A program made the position numbers and the translations under genes. The notes below the pieces were generated by a model that was not told where the DNA came from, did not search any database, and saw only the letters and a list, made by a program, of their open reading frames with translations. DNA of 64,000 nucleotides, from the NCBI RefSeq assembly GCF_019645855.1, contig NZ_CP080999.1, forward strand, positions 1,736,001 through 1,800,000, in the 5' to 3' direction. This document shows, one piece after another, positions 31,129 through 39,501 of this stretch. How positions within the stretch are numbered: position 1 is the first letter of the stretch; the number at the start of each line of letters is the position of its first letter. This stretch comes from Mycobacterium malmoense (GTDB lineage Bacteria; Actinomycetota; Actinomycetes; Mycobacteriales; Mycobacteriaceae).

Positions 31129-31894
31129 GTCCGATGGTGGCGACCCGCCGCGCTTGCGATCGCCACGAAGCCGGCCGGTCGTGGGCCTGACCGGCTACCT
31201 GGAGCAGGTGCGGACGGGGATCTGGGACGTCCCCGCGGGTTATCTGCCCGCCGACTACTTCGAGGGCGTCATCGGCGCCGGTGGCGTCGCGGTGTTGCTG
31301 CCGCCGCAGCCGGCCGATGCCGACGCCGTCGGCGCGGTGCTGGACAGGCTCGACGGCCTGGTCATCACCGGCGGCTATGACCTGGACCCCGCGGCCTATG
31401 GCCAGCGGCCGCACCCGACCACCGACCAGCCCCGCACGGCCCGCGACGACTGGGAGTTCGCGCTGCTGCGGGGCGCGCTGGACCGGGGGCTGCCGGTGCT
31501 CGGCATCTGCCGCGGCGCGCAGGTGCTCAACGTCGCGTTCGGCGGCACGCTGCACCAGCACCTGCCGGATGTGTTGGGCCACAACGGGCATCGGGCCGGC
31601 AACGCCGTCTTCACCACGCTGCCGGTAACGACGGTGCCGGGGACGAAGCTGGCCGCGCTGATTGGGGAGTCGGCCGAGGTGCGGTGCTACCACCACCAGG
31701 CGGTCGCCGAGGTCGGCGCGGGCCTGGTGGTCAGCGCGTGGGACGCGGACGGCGTGGTCGAGGCGCTGGAGGTGCCCGGGGACGCGTTCGCGCTTGCGGT
31801 GCAGTGGCATCCGGAGCAAGACCTGGACGACCTGCGGCTGTTCACGGCGGTGGTGGACGCCGCGGGGATGTACGCGGGGCGCCGATGCAGCTGA
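31109..31894 (+). CDS. Class I glutamine amidotransferase-like gamma-glutamyl hydrolase (PuuD-like), Rv2859c homologue
   Basis: A 261-residue peptidase C26 family protein. Catalytic Cys in LPVLGICRGAQVLNVAFGG, His and Glu in FALAVQWHPEQDLDD; the core starts RPVVGLTGYLEQVRTGIWDVPAGYLPADYFEG. PuuD relatives hydrolyse gamma-glutamyl amines to release the product amine acid. The first 25 codons (NASESDGGDPPRLRSPR) are encoded by a dispersed repeat (31133-31166); as I recall, M. tuberculosis Rv2859c carries several tandem copies of the same SDGGDP peptide there. GTG 31109 overlaps glnA4. It overlaps aldC by 10 bases. Confidence 0.88.
   Translation: MVLNASESDGGDPPRLRSPRSRPVVGLTGYLEQVRTGIWDVPAGYLPADYFEGVIGAGGVAVLLPPQPADADAVGAVLDRLDGLVITGGYDLDPAAYGQRPHPTTDQPRTARDDWEFALLRGALDRGLPVLGICRGAQVLNVAFGGTLHQHLPDVLGHNGHRAGNAVFTTLPVTTVPGTKLAALIGESAEVRCYHHQAVAEVGAGLVVSAWDADGVVEALEVPGDAFALAVQWHPEQDLDDLRLFTAVVDAAGMYAGRRCS
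31133..31166. repeat. Repeat family C unit inside coding sequence
   Basis: GATGGTGGCGACCCGCCGCG continues with CTTGCGATCGCCAC; GTGGCGA (31137-31143) and TCGCCAC (31160-31166) are complementary and form a hairpin. Related units lie at 40641-40790 and 58590-58647. Here the unit is translated as the N terminus of the GATase. Confidence 0.8.
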
Positions 31895-33243
31895 TCAATC
31901 CCGCCACCGAGGACGTGCTGGCCTCGGTCGACCTGCTGGATGCCGCCGCCGTCGACGACGCGGTGGCGCGGGCGCGGGCGGCGCAGCGGCGCTGGGCGGG
32001 GTTGTCACCGGCGCAACGCGCCGCGGGCCTGCGGGCATTCGCCGCCGCCGTCGACGCCCACATCGACGAGCTGGCCGCGCTCGAGGTGGCCAACTCGGGC
32101 CACCCCATCTCGTCGGCCGAATGGGAGGCCGGCCACGTCCGAGACGTGCTGACGTTCTATGCCGGCAGCCCGGAACGGTTGTCCGGCAAGCAGATTCCTG
32201 TGGCCGGCGGGCTGGACGTCACGTTCCACGAGCCGCTGGGCGTGGTCGGCGTGATCACGCCGTGGAACTTCCCGATGACCATCGCGTCCTGGAGCATCGC
32301 GCCGGCCCTGGCCGCCGGCAACGCCGTACTGGTCAAACCCGCCGAACCGACGCCGTTGACCACGATCCGCCTTGGCGAGCTGGCGGTCGAGGCCGGACTG
32401 GACGCGGACCTGCTGCAGGTGCTGCCCGGTGAGGGCGCGGTGGTGGGGCAGCGGTTCGTCACCCACCCGGACGTCCGCAAGATCGTGTTCACCGGCTCCA
32501 CCGAGGTCGGCAAGAAGGTGATGGCCGGCGCGGCCGCGCACGTCAAGCGGGTAACGCTGGAACTGGGCGGCAAGAGCGCCAACATCGTCTTCTCCGACTG
32601 CGACCTGGAACGCGCGGCGGCGACCGCGCCGGCTGGAGTGTTCGACAACGCCGGCCAGGACTGCTGCGCCCGCAGCCGGATCCTGGTGCAGCGCAACATT
32701 TACGACCGGTTCATGGAGCTGTTCGAGCCGGCGGTCAAGGCCGTCGTGGTCGGCGACCCGGCGTCCCGCGACACCGAGATGGGCCCGCTGGTGTCGGCCG
32801 CGCACCGCGACAGGGTGGCTTCCTACGTGCCAGACGGCGCCCCCGTCGCGTTTCGCGGCAGCGCGCCGTCAGGACGCGGATTCTGGTTTCCGCCAACGGT
32901 CCTCACCCCGGAGCGCACCGACCGCGCCGTCACCGACGAGATCTTCGGCCCCGTCGTCACCGTGCTGGCGTTCGACGACGAGCATGATGCAATCACGCTG
33001 GCCAACGACACCGCCTACGGGCTGTCGGGATCGATCTGGACCGACGACCTGTCCCGAGCGCTGCGGGTGTCGCGGGCCGTCGAATCCGGCAACCTGTCGG
33101 TGAATTCGCACTCGTCGGTCCGCTACCACACGCCGTTCGGCGGCTTCAAGCAGTCGGGTCTGGGTCGCGAGCTCGGACCGGACGCGCCGCTGCATTTCAC
33201 CGAGGCCAAGAACGTGTTCATCGCGATCAGCGAGGAGGGCTAG
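31885..33243 (+). CDS. aldC: NAD(P)-dependent aldehyde dehydrogenase, AldC-like
   Basis: A 452-residue aldehyde dehydrogenase oxidising aldehydes to acids. Substrate/cofactor motifs: GVVGVITPWNFPMTIASW, KPAEPTPLTTIRLGEL, FTGSTEVGKKVM, the catalytic Glu in VTLELGGKSANIVF and catalytic Cys in NAGQDCCARSRILVQ. The C-terminal HTPFGGFKQSGLGRELG is intact. ATG 31885 gives a length near M. tuberculosis AldC (Rv2858c). In context it would oxidise gamma-glutamyl-aminoaldehyde-type intermediates. 10-base overlap with the GATase; 7 bases to the SDR. Confidence 0.92.
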   Translation: MQLINPATEDVLASVDLLDAAAVDDAVARARAAQRRWAGLSPAQRAAGLRAFAAAVDAHIDELAALEVANSGHPISSAEWEAGHVRDVLTFYAGSPERLSGKQIPVAGGLDVTFHEPLGVVGVITPWNFPMTIASWSIAPALAAGNAVLVKPAEPTPLTTIRLGELAVEAGLDADLLQVLPGEGAVVGQRFVTHPDVRKIVFTGSTEVGKKVMAGAAAHVKRVTLELGGKSANIVFSDCDLERAAATAPAGVFDNAGQDCCARSRILVQRNIYDRFMELFEPAVKAVVVGDPASRDTEMGPLVSAAHRDRVASYVPDGAPVAFRGSAPSGRGFWFPPTVLTPERTDRAVTDEIFGPVVTVLAFDDEHDAITLANDTAYGLSGSIWTDDLSRALRVSRAVESGNLSVNSHSSVRYHTPFGGFKQSGLGRELGPDAPLHFTEAKNVFIAISEEG

Positions 33244-33250
33244 CGCTGCC

Positions 33251-34027
33251 ATGACGGATCTCACCCGACGGCTGGCGGGCCGGGTCGCCGTCATCACCGG
33301 CGGGGGCGGCGGCATCGGATTGGCCGCGGGACGGCGGATGCACGCCGAGGGCGCGACGATCGTCGTCGGCGACATCGACCGCGACGCCGGTGCCGCAGCC
33401 GCCGACGAGCTCTCGGGTTTGTTTGTGCCGGTTGATGTTTCGGACGAGAGCGCGGTCAACGCGCTGTTCGACGTCGCGGCGCAAACCTACGGCCGGGTCG
33501 ACATCGCGTTCAACAACGCCGGCATTTCGCCACCGGAAGACGACGTGATCGAAAGCACCGAACTCGCGGCGTGGCACCGAGTCCAGGACGTCAACCTCAC
33601 GTCGGTGTACCTGTGCTGCCGGGCCGCGTTGCGGCACATGGTGCCCGCGCGCAAGGGCTCGATCATCAACACGGCGTCGTTCGTCGCGGTGCTGGGATCG
33701 GCGACGTCGCAGATCTCCTACACCGCCTCCAAGGGCGGGGTGCTGGCCATGTCGCGGGAGCTGGGCGTGCAATTCGCCCGGCAGGGCATCCGGGTCAACG
33801 CGCTGTGCCCGGGACCGGTCAACACCCCGCTGCTGCGAGAGCTTTTCGCCAAGGATCCCGAGCGTGCGGCTCGCCGGCTGGTGCACGTGCCGTTGGGCCG
33901 CTTCGCCGAGCCCGGCGAAATTGCTTCCGCGGTAGCATTTTTGGCCAGCGACGACGCGTCGTTCATCACCGCCTCGACGTTCCTGGTGGACGGTGGTATC
34001 AGCTCGGCCTACGTCACGCCCCTCTGA
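33251..34027 (+). CDS. Short-chain dehydrogenase/reductase, Rv2857c-like
   Basis: A 258-residue classical SDR. Cofactor loop VAVITGGGGGIGLAAGRRM (TGxxxGxG) and VVGDIDRDAG suggesting NAD preference through the Asp; structural NNAG in IAFNNAGISPP; catalytic Ser in INTASFVAVLGSATS and Tyr/Lys in ISYTASKGGVLAMS. C terminus has the usual FITASTFLVDGG. Last gene of the glnA4-GATase-aldC-SDR run, which faces the PPE region. Its alcohol or aldehyde substrate is unknown. Confidence 0.92.
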   Translation: MTDLTRRLAGRVAVITGGGGGIGLAAGRRMHAEGATIVVGDIDRDAGAAAADELSGLFVPVDVSDESAVNALFDVAAQTYGRVDIAFNNAGISPPEDDVIESTELAAWHRVQDVNLTSVYLCCRAALRHMVPARKGSIINTASFVAVLGSATSQISYTASKGGVLAMSRELGVQFARQGIRVNALCPGPVNTPLLRELFAKDPERAARRLVHVPLGRFAEPGEIASAVAFLASDDASFITASTFLVDGGISSAYVTPL

Positions 34028-34040
34028 CCCGGCTCGGCCG

Positions 34041-35060
34041 CTAACGGAACAGGGGGCACGGTGGTGGTGGTTCGTCGGTTTGGGCCGGGCGGATCGGTTC
34101 GCAGACCCAGCCGCGCTGCAGCTCCGCGGTGGCTTGGTTTGGCGTCGCCTCGGACACCCACCCCCTGGGCACCGACAACGCCCCGACCGACGTCCCGCGA
34201 TCGAAACCCGCGGTGAACGGTGCGCCGCTGGCCCCACCCGGCCCCGCCAGGAGCGACCGCAGCCCCGCGGCCTTGTGCAACATCGCCGTCTTGGCCAGCG
34301 CCGCTTCCTTGTTGAGGGAATTCAGGTGTTCGATCGCGACGTCCGACGGTGCCGACAGTGAACTCAGTTTCGACAGCGACGATGTCACCGGTGACAGCGA
34401 CGCGTCGAACGGCGTCAGCGGTGACGCGCAAAGCGCCCGCAGCGCCTCGGGGATGGCCGACATCACTTGGTAGCCAGCCGACATGATCTCCGGCGCCGCG
34501 ATCGCGGCCCAGGTGACGGCCGCGCCGTGGCCGGCCGGTCCCCCGGTGGTGGGCGGCGATGTGAACGGCGTCACCGTCGACGCCTCGGCCGAGGCGCTGG
34601 CATAGGCGTACATGACGTCGGCGTCCTGGGCCCACATCCGTTCGTACTCGGCCTCGTTGTCCCCGATGGCCGGGCTCAGTTGTCCCAGGCAGTTCGCCGA
34701 GGCCAGCCACACCCGCCGCGCGCGGTTGTCGTCGATCGCCGTCGGCGGCACGGTCGCCGCGAACGCCGACTCGTAGGCACTCGCGGCAGCCGCGGCCTTG
34801 GTGGCCGTCTGCTGGGCTCGCGCGGCGGTGGCGATCAACCACCCCAGGTAGGGCGCCGTGACTTGGGTCGTCGTCATAGCCACGGGACCCTGAAATCCCG
34901 TGGCCGGCTTGGCGATCGCCGAGGTGTGGACCGCCACCGCTTCGCAGAGCCGCGCGGCCAGACCCTCCCACGTTTTGGCGACGGCCATCATCGATCCCGA
35001 GCCGGGACCTGAATACAGTAGACCGGAGTTGATTTCCGGCGCCCGCGTCCCGAAATCCAT
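34041..35060 (-). CDS. PPE family protein, SVP subfamily (third of three)
   Basis: A 339-residue PPE protein exported by a type VII (ESX) system. It starts MDFGTRAPEINSGLLYSGPG; the PPE four-helix domain covers about residues 1-175 with the WxG-like turn GFQGPVAM, TVPPTAIDDNRARR and YERMWAQDADVMYAYASAS. After a linker, the C-terminal SVP signature is GTSVGALSVPRGWVSE. The C terminus is short and ends in a proline-rich segment. No PE partner is adjacent. It is the last gene of the alternating PPE/small-protein block and converges with the SDR (13 bases between stops). Confidence 0.9.
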   Translation of the reverse strand: MDFGTRAPEINSGLLYSGPGSGSMMAVAKTWEGLAARLCEAVAVHTSAIAKPATGFQGPVAMTTTQVTAPYLGWLIATAARAQQTATKAAAAASAYESAFAATVPPTAIDDNRARRVWLASANCLGQLSPAIGDNEAEYERMWAQDADVMYAYASASAEASTVTPFTSPPTTGGPAGHGAAVTWAAIAAPEIMSAGYQVMSAIPEALRALCASPLTPFDASLSPVTSSLSKLSSLSAPSDVAIEHLNSLNKEAALAKTAMLHKAAGLRSLLAGPGGASGAPFTAGFDRGTSVGALSVPRGWVSEATPNQATAELQRGWVCEPIRPAQTDEPPPPCPLFR

Positions 35061-35322
35061 CGCTATCTCACTTGAGATGGTGTGACGGGTCGGGCGGAGT
35101 GAATTGTGCTGAAAAGCATGGACTTTTCCTTCAAGACATAGACCTACGGAGACAGACCGACGCTGTTGGTTGTCGTGTCGTGGGGCCGACTAGTTCTTTT
35201 GCCCGCTACAGCCGCGGGCGATGTGGCGTAAGCCGATCAAGGCAGCGGTGTTGAGGCGAGTGAGCGTGCGCGCTGGCCTCACGGCGCCGAGTCGGACGGC
35301 ACGACAGCGTGGCGCTGACCTA

Positions 35323-35796
35323 TCAGCGACGGGCGACGCAGAGCTGGGTCAAGATGTCTTGGTCGACGGGGGCAGCAGGGGGCGCAACGGCTTGTGGCCC
35401 GCCCGGATGAAACTCTGACGTGGTGAACGAGATCGGCAACGGCGACCCGAGCGATTGCGGCGAGATGCGGGTCCACGTCGGCGGCCGGTCGTGGGTCATC
35501 CACATGCTTTTGAACGGCTTCTTATTGGTCGGTGCGGAGCCCCATGAAGAGCCGCGGGCACCGTGGCTCGTGCAGGTGGAGTTGGCGTGCAGTTGCACCT
35601 GGCCGGCGTGTGCGATGGCATCTGTGGTGGCGTCTGTGGCCCTGTGCGACCACGCCACCGGCTCCGGCAGCGTGGCCGCGGAATACTTGGGGCGCAACGG
35701 CGAACCCGCGATGAGGGCGATGAAGAGGCTGGACGCCGCCGCGATTGCGATGGCCGCCCGCCATCGCCGACTTCTACCAGCGCCCCGAAGACCCAC
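35323..35796 (-). CDS. Small exported/membrane-anchored protein paired with a PPE gene (paralogue 2)
   Basis: A 157-residue protein of unknown function. GTG 35796 begins GLRGAGRSRRWRAAIAIAAA, a basic stretch then one hydrophobic helix (AAIAIAAASSLFIALIAG), i.e. a signal anchor or signal peptide. The mature part is Pro/Ser/Thr-rich. It shares with the protein at 37048-37467 the start LRGAG/FRGAG, the KKPFKS / DKAFKS segment followed by DRP, and the C terminus DILTQLCVARR against DLLTKLCVSRR. Both end with one conserved Cys. It lies between two PPE genes on the minus strand. Confidence 0.65.
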   Translation of the reverse strand: MGLRGAGRSRRWRAAIAIAAASSLFIALIAGSPLRPKYSAATLPEPVAWSHRATDATTDAIAHAGQVQLHANSTCTSHGARGSSWGSAPTNKKPFKSMWMTHDRPPTWTRISPQSLGSPLPISFTTSEFHPGGPQAVAPPAAPVDQDILTQLCVARR

Positions 35797-35905
35797 AGTG
35801 GCCTGACTGTACAACACGGAACCTGCTCGGCGATCCGAGCAAGCTGTGAATACCGTCAAAGTCTGGTGTGTGTTTGCGGGGGGACTTGCGAGGGAAAGGG
35901 AGTGG

Positions 35906-36835
35906 CTATCGTCCGGTGTCGCGCCGCCGGAGCCCGCTTGCCCACCGGCCGATCGCTATGGCGGCACTGTGGAACTCGGCGCCGACGGAGCTTGCCTCGG
36001 GCGCCTGCAGCCAGGCCCGCGGCACCGACAACGCCCCGATCGGCGTCCCGCGTCCGAAACCCGCGGTCGCTGCCGCACGGCCACGCCTGGTCGCCTTGGC
36101 CGCACCGCCAATGGCGACGGCGATGGGCACGCTGGCGTCCTTGGCGAATCCCAATCTCAGAGAACTCAGCTTCGACAGCGACGGCGACATCGACAAGAGA
36201 GCCGTGTTGAACCGTTGCGACGATGCCGAGGCCAGCTCCTTCAGCGCTCGGGGCAGCAGGGAGATCACCTGGGCGCCGGCCGAGACGATCTCCTGCCCCG
36301 CCGCCGGGGCCTGGCCCGAAGACGCGGGCGGCGACGTGAACGACGTCATGGTCGAGGCGGCCGCCGAGGCGTCGGCGTAGGCATACATGGCGGCGGCGTC
36401 CTGGACCCACATCCTCTCGTAATCGGCCTCGGCCGCCGCGATGGCCGGGCCGCTTTGACCCAGCGGGTCCGTCGCAACCAGCGACTTCCACAATCTGCGG
36501 TTGGCGGCGATCACCTGCGGGGGCGCCATCGTCGCGAACGCCGACGCGTACGCGCCGGCGGCGGCCCTGGCCTGGGCGGCCGTGCGTGCGGCCAGGGCGG
36601 CGGTGGCCCTCAGCCACCCGATGTAGGGTGCCGCGCTGCGGCCCGTCGCCGTCGCGGCCGGGCCCTGCCATCCGCCCAACAGCCCTGAGGTCACCGTTTG
36701 ATAGTTCGTTGCCGCGTCGTCGAGCTCGGCGGCGAGCCCGTCCCAGGCCGCCGCGGCCGCCAGCATCGACGCCGGGCCCGGGCCCGAATACATTCGCGCG
36801 GAGTTGATTTCCGGCCGTAGCGCCCCGAAATCCAT
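35906..36835 (-). CDS. PPE family protein, SVP subfamily (second of three)
   Basis: A 309-residue PPE protein. MDFGALRPEINSARMYSGPG opens the PPE domain; ATSGLLGGWQGPAATATGRS-type WxG turn, MAPPQVIAANRR and YERMWVQDAAAMYAYADAS follow. SVP motif: RGTPIGALSVPRAWLQ. C terminus is arginine-rich and short. It is flanked on both sides by the paired small exported proteins. About 110-210 bases of non-coding DNA at each junction are recognisably similar between cassettes, indicating duplication. Confidence 0.9.
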   Translation of the reverse strand: MDFGALRPEINSARMYSGPGPASMLAAAAAWDGLAAELDDAATNYQTVTSGLLGGWQGPAATATGRSAAPYIGWLRATAALAARTAAQARAAAGAYASAFATMAPPQVIAANRRLWKSLVATDPLGQSGPAIAAAEADYERMWVQDAAAMYAYADASAAASTMTSFTSPPASSGQAPAAGQEIVSAGAQVISLLPRALKELASASSQRFNTALLSMSPSLSKLSSLRLGFAKDASVPIAVAIGGAAKATRRGRAAATAGFGRGTPIGALSVPRAWLQAPEASSVGAEFHSAAIAIGRWASGLRRRDTGR

Positions 36836-37047
36836 CGCTAGCTCTCCCCGAATGTGGCCGGGGGTGATTGCGCCGCGCCGGCAAATCCGGCGCGCACGGT
36901 TGTGTTGGCTGGAGACATGGTTTTTCCCTCGAAAGTATGGCGAAATGGTTCGGCGTTGCCGTGCCTCGGCGCAAGCCGATCAGAGCGCTCTGGTGGTTAC
37001 TGTGCGCCGGCCGCATGACACACGAAACGAGCTGGCGCGAGCGCCGA

Positions 37048-37467
37048 TCAGCGTCGGGAGACGCAGAGTTTGGTCAACAGATCGTGGCCGGTGACGCCTG
37101 CCGAGGGTGCGCGCGGGCACGTGTCGCCCGGCTGACGCGCCCCGGCTGACGATCCGAGCGGCGTCGGCAACCAGAACGATCGCGGCGCGGAAAGGGCGAA
37201 AGTCATTGGCCGATCGCGCTTTAACCCCGCGCTCTTGAACGCCTTGTCGTCGTTCAAGGTGGAGCCGAAACCGGGATGACTCGCCCATGCGGAGCCAGCC
37301 GCGGCGCCCGGTGACGCCGCCACCGATTGCGGTGTCCCGACCGCGATCTCGGCTCGCAAGGCCCAGCATCCAAGGGCAGCGGCGAAAAGCGACAACGCGG
37401 CAACGATGGCGATCACCGAGCGCCGTCGTGACCGTCGTGAAGGCGTGCCCGCACCCCGGAAACTCAC
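37048..37467 (-). CDS. Small exported/membrane-anchored protein paired with a PPE gene (paralogue 1)
   Basis: A 139-residue protein of unknown function. The basic N terminus FRGAGTPSRRSRRRSVIAIV runs into one hydrophobic helix (VIAIVAALSLFAAALGCWAL) with a Cys that could resemble a lipobox only weakly. The remainder is low-complexity with the conserved DKAFKSAGLKRDRP and C-terminal GHDLLTKLCVSRR. See the paralogue at 35323-35796. ATG 37467 is chosen; the frame upstream in another register to 37507 is not supported. Confidence 0.65.
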   Translation of the reverse strand: MSFRGAGTPSRRSRRRSVIAIVAALSLFAAALGCWALRAEIAVGTPQSVAASPGAAAGSAWASHPGFGSTLNDDKAFKSAGLKRDRPMTFALSAPRSFWLPTPLGSSAGARQPGDTCPRAPSAGVTGHDLLTKLCVSRR

Positions 37468-37573
37468 AGTGTTTCCACTGTAGCAGCGACGATGATTCGC
37501 CGGCCACCGAGACGTGCTGTTGCTTGAAAGCCGGCGTGGAGGGCCGCTTCTGACGGCGCGGGGCCGGGCCCGG

Positions 37574-38821
37574 TTATCCGGCGGCCGGTGGATGGGTCAC
37601 CATGGTCGGCCTGAATCCGTAGCGGGGGACGTCACTAATGCCACGTCCGGACGGGCCGGCCATCGGCATGCCGCCGAGCATGCTTGACAGCCCGTTGCCG
37701 ACCCCCGGGACGCCCACGGCGGGGCTCGGCAAGGCCGACGCGGCGGCACCGAGGGGAGCGGTGGCCGTCCAGGCGGGCGGCACCGATAGCGGACCGATCG
37801 AGGCGGCGCTGCCCACACCCGCCGACACCGCGCTGCCGAGGCCGCCCACCGTGTTGCCGAGTCCGGTTGCGGCGGCTTCCCCGGCCGCCCCGGCGGCACC
37901 GGCCGCATCGGCGGCACCAGCCGCATCGGCGGCCGCGCCGGCGCCCTCCAGGCCGACGAAATCGGTCATCGTGCCCAAGAAATTGCCCGGCATGTAGAAA
38001 CCGGAGGAGAACAAGGTGTTCAGCCCGTTGTCGTTGAGGAAGACGCCCAGCGGGGACCCGTCGGTTCCGGCCAGGAAGTTGAGGATGCCCTGGGGGCTGG
38101 AGAGGTCGACTCCGCCCAGCCCGAGCCAACTCTCCATCTGTTCCAGGGCCGCCGCCGGCGTCGTCCCGCCCAGCCCGGGCACCGCGAGTTGCTGCAGCGC
38201 GGTGGGCAGCTCGGAAACCAGCTGTGAGAGCGTGGCCTGGGTCGCCGTGCCCGTGCTGGTCGCCGTGCTGGCGGCTTGAGTGAGGGCGGCCTGGTCGCTG
38301 GTGGTGGACGGGGGCCCAGCGAAGGGGGTCAGCGTCGATGCCGTTGCGGACGACCCCGCGTAGCCGTACATCGCCGCGGCGTCCTGGGCCCACATTTCGC
38401 CGTAGTGCGCCTCGGTGGCCGCGATCGCCGGAGTGTTTTGGCCCAGCAGGTTGGTGGCGACCAGCACGGCCAGCTGTGCACGGTTGGCCGCGATGACCAG
38501 CGGGGGCACCGTCATGGCGAACGCGGCTTCATAGGCCGCGGCGGCGGCCTTGGCCTGGCTCGCGGCCTGCGCGGCCTGGGCGGCGGTGGCCCCCATCCAC
38601 GTGACATACGGCGTGGCCGCCGCCGCCATCGACATCGATGCCGGACCCCGCCACGAGCCACTGGTCATGTCCGCGATCGTCGAACCGTAATTGCTTGCGG
38701 TCCACGACAATTCGGTGGCCAAGCCATCCCAGGCCGCCGCGGCCGCCAGCATGGGACCGGAGCCGGGGCCGGCATACATGCGGCCGGAGTTGACTTCTGG
38801 TGAATATGCTGCAAAGTCCAT
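37574..38821 (-). CDS. PPE family protein, SVP subfamily (first of three)
   Basis: A 415-residue PPE protein, the longest of the three. MDFAAYSPEVNSGRMYAGPG; WxG turn TSGSWRGPASM; MTVPPLVIAANRAQLAVLVATN; YGEMWAQDAAAMYGYAGSSA. A middle region contains LGLGGVDLSSPQGILNFLAG and an Ala/Gly-rich AADAAGAADAAGAAGAAGEA tract. SVP motif: SIGPLSVPPAWTA; the C terminus GGMPMAGPSGRGISDVPRYG resembles other SVP members. Immediately upstream is a truncated PE start, so it was probably once the PPE half of a PE/PPE pair. Confidence 0.92.
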   Translation of the reverse strand: MDFAAYSPEVNSGRMYAGPGSGPMLAAAAAWDGLATELSWTASNYGSTIADMTSGSWRGPASMSMAAAATPYVTWMGATAAQAAQAASQAKAAAAAYEAAFAMTVPPLVIAANRAQLAVLVATNLLGQNTPAIAATEAHYGEMWAQDAAAMYGYAGSSATASTLTPFAGPPSTTSDQAALTQAASTATSTGTATQATLSQLVSELPTALQQLAVPGLGGTTPAAALEQMESWLGLGGVDLSSPQGILNFLAGTDGSPLGVFLNDNGLNTLFSSGFYMPGNFLGTMTDFVGLEGAGAAADAAGAADAAGAAGAAGEAAATGLGNTVGGLGSAVSAGVGSAASIGPLSVPPAWTATAPLGAAASALPSPAVGVPGVGNGLSSMLGGMPMAGPSGRGISDVPRYGFRPTMVTHPPAAG

Positions 38822-38836
38822 CGCTTCATTGACCTT

Positions 38837-38941
38837 TCAGCTGGCGGCGACCGCGTTGGCGGGCTCGGCCGCGGAGCCGACGGCTTGCGTGTTGTGCGCC
38901 GCGGCGGAAAGTGTTTCGGGTACGATCTCGACAAACAACAT
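38837..38941 (-). pseudogene. PE-domain remnant (34 codons) upstream of PPE
   Basis: ATG 38941 opens MLFVEIVPETLSAAAHNTQA followed by VGSAAEPANAVAAS and TGA. This matches the first third of a PE domain (MSFV.T.PE.L.AAA..L..IGSA...ANAAAA in the family). The family needs about 95-100 residues, including the second helix and the YxxxD/E export signal, all missing here. It ends 15 bases before the PPE start. Either a truncated gene or a decayed partner; the intact start and frame suggest a recent truncation. Confidence 0.75.
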
Positions 38942-39501
38942 AAAATGCTCCAATCCAGAAATAGTTCCGACGCATGGCAGAGCGCCCGTGTGGGCGCACG
39001 CCGGCAACGCACGTCAGCGATCCGCTGCTACTCGTGAAAGATGTTCTGCTGCAATATTTTTAGGCAGCACAAATTAAGCAGCACGCCGAGACCGGTGGGA
39101 AAGCCGCGGTCATCGGCTTCTGCCAATGGCTCAGCCCATGGATGAGGCGGAGCTACAAATGCGATGCGCAGCGCGGCGGAGATCGCGACTTGACGAAAGC
39201 CCAAGCCGCTTTATCGACGCGTTTCAGCCGACGCGTTCGGCCCGCACCGCTCACATCTCCTCTATCCGCGTGCGGTGCCGAACCGGTAAGGCGCACAGCC
39301 GTTTACCCGGGTTGGGGAACCCGGCGGTCCCGAGCGCGACGACGGTTGCCGACCAAGCGAAGAACTGGCCATTGGCATCCCCTCAGCGTCGAAAAGGAAG
39401 TTCCCGCACTAAGACCGTAACCACGTGGCCTGTGCTCATGCAATCAATTTGTGACAATAACTGCAAGCAGTTTGCATGAGTTACCCGGCCCCCGAAGTGG
39501 C
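38942..39501. other. Intergenic region with no supported gene
   Basis: About 560 bases between the PE remnant and the stop of the phosphodiesterase gene (both minus strand). It should contain the promoter of the PPE block. Short frames here are not protein-like. No palindrome or array was noticed. Confidence 0.5.

Noticed and set aside
38942..39501. Small coding genes in the gap upstream of the PE remnant
   Set aside because: Short plus-strand frames lack family features and start signals; left as non-coding.
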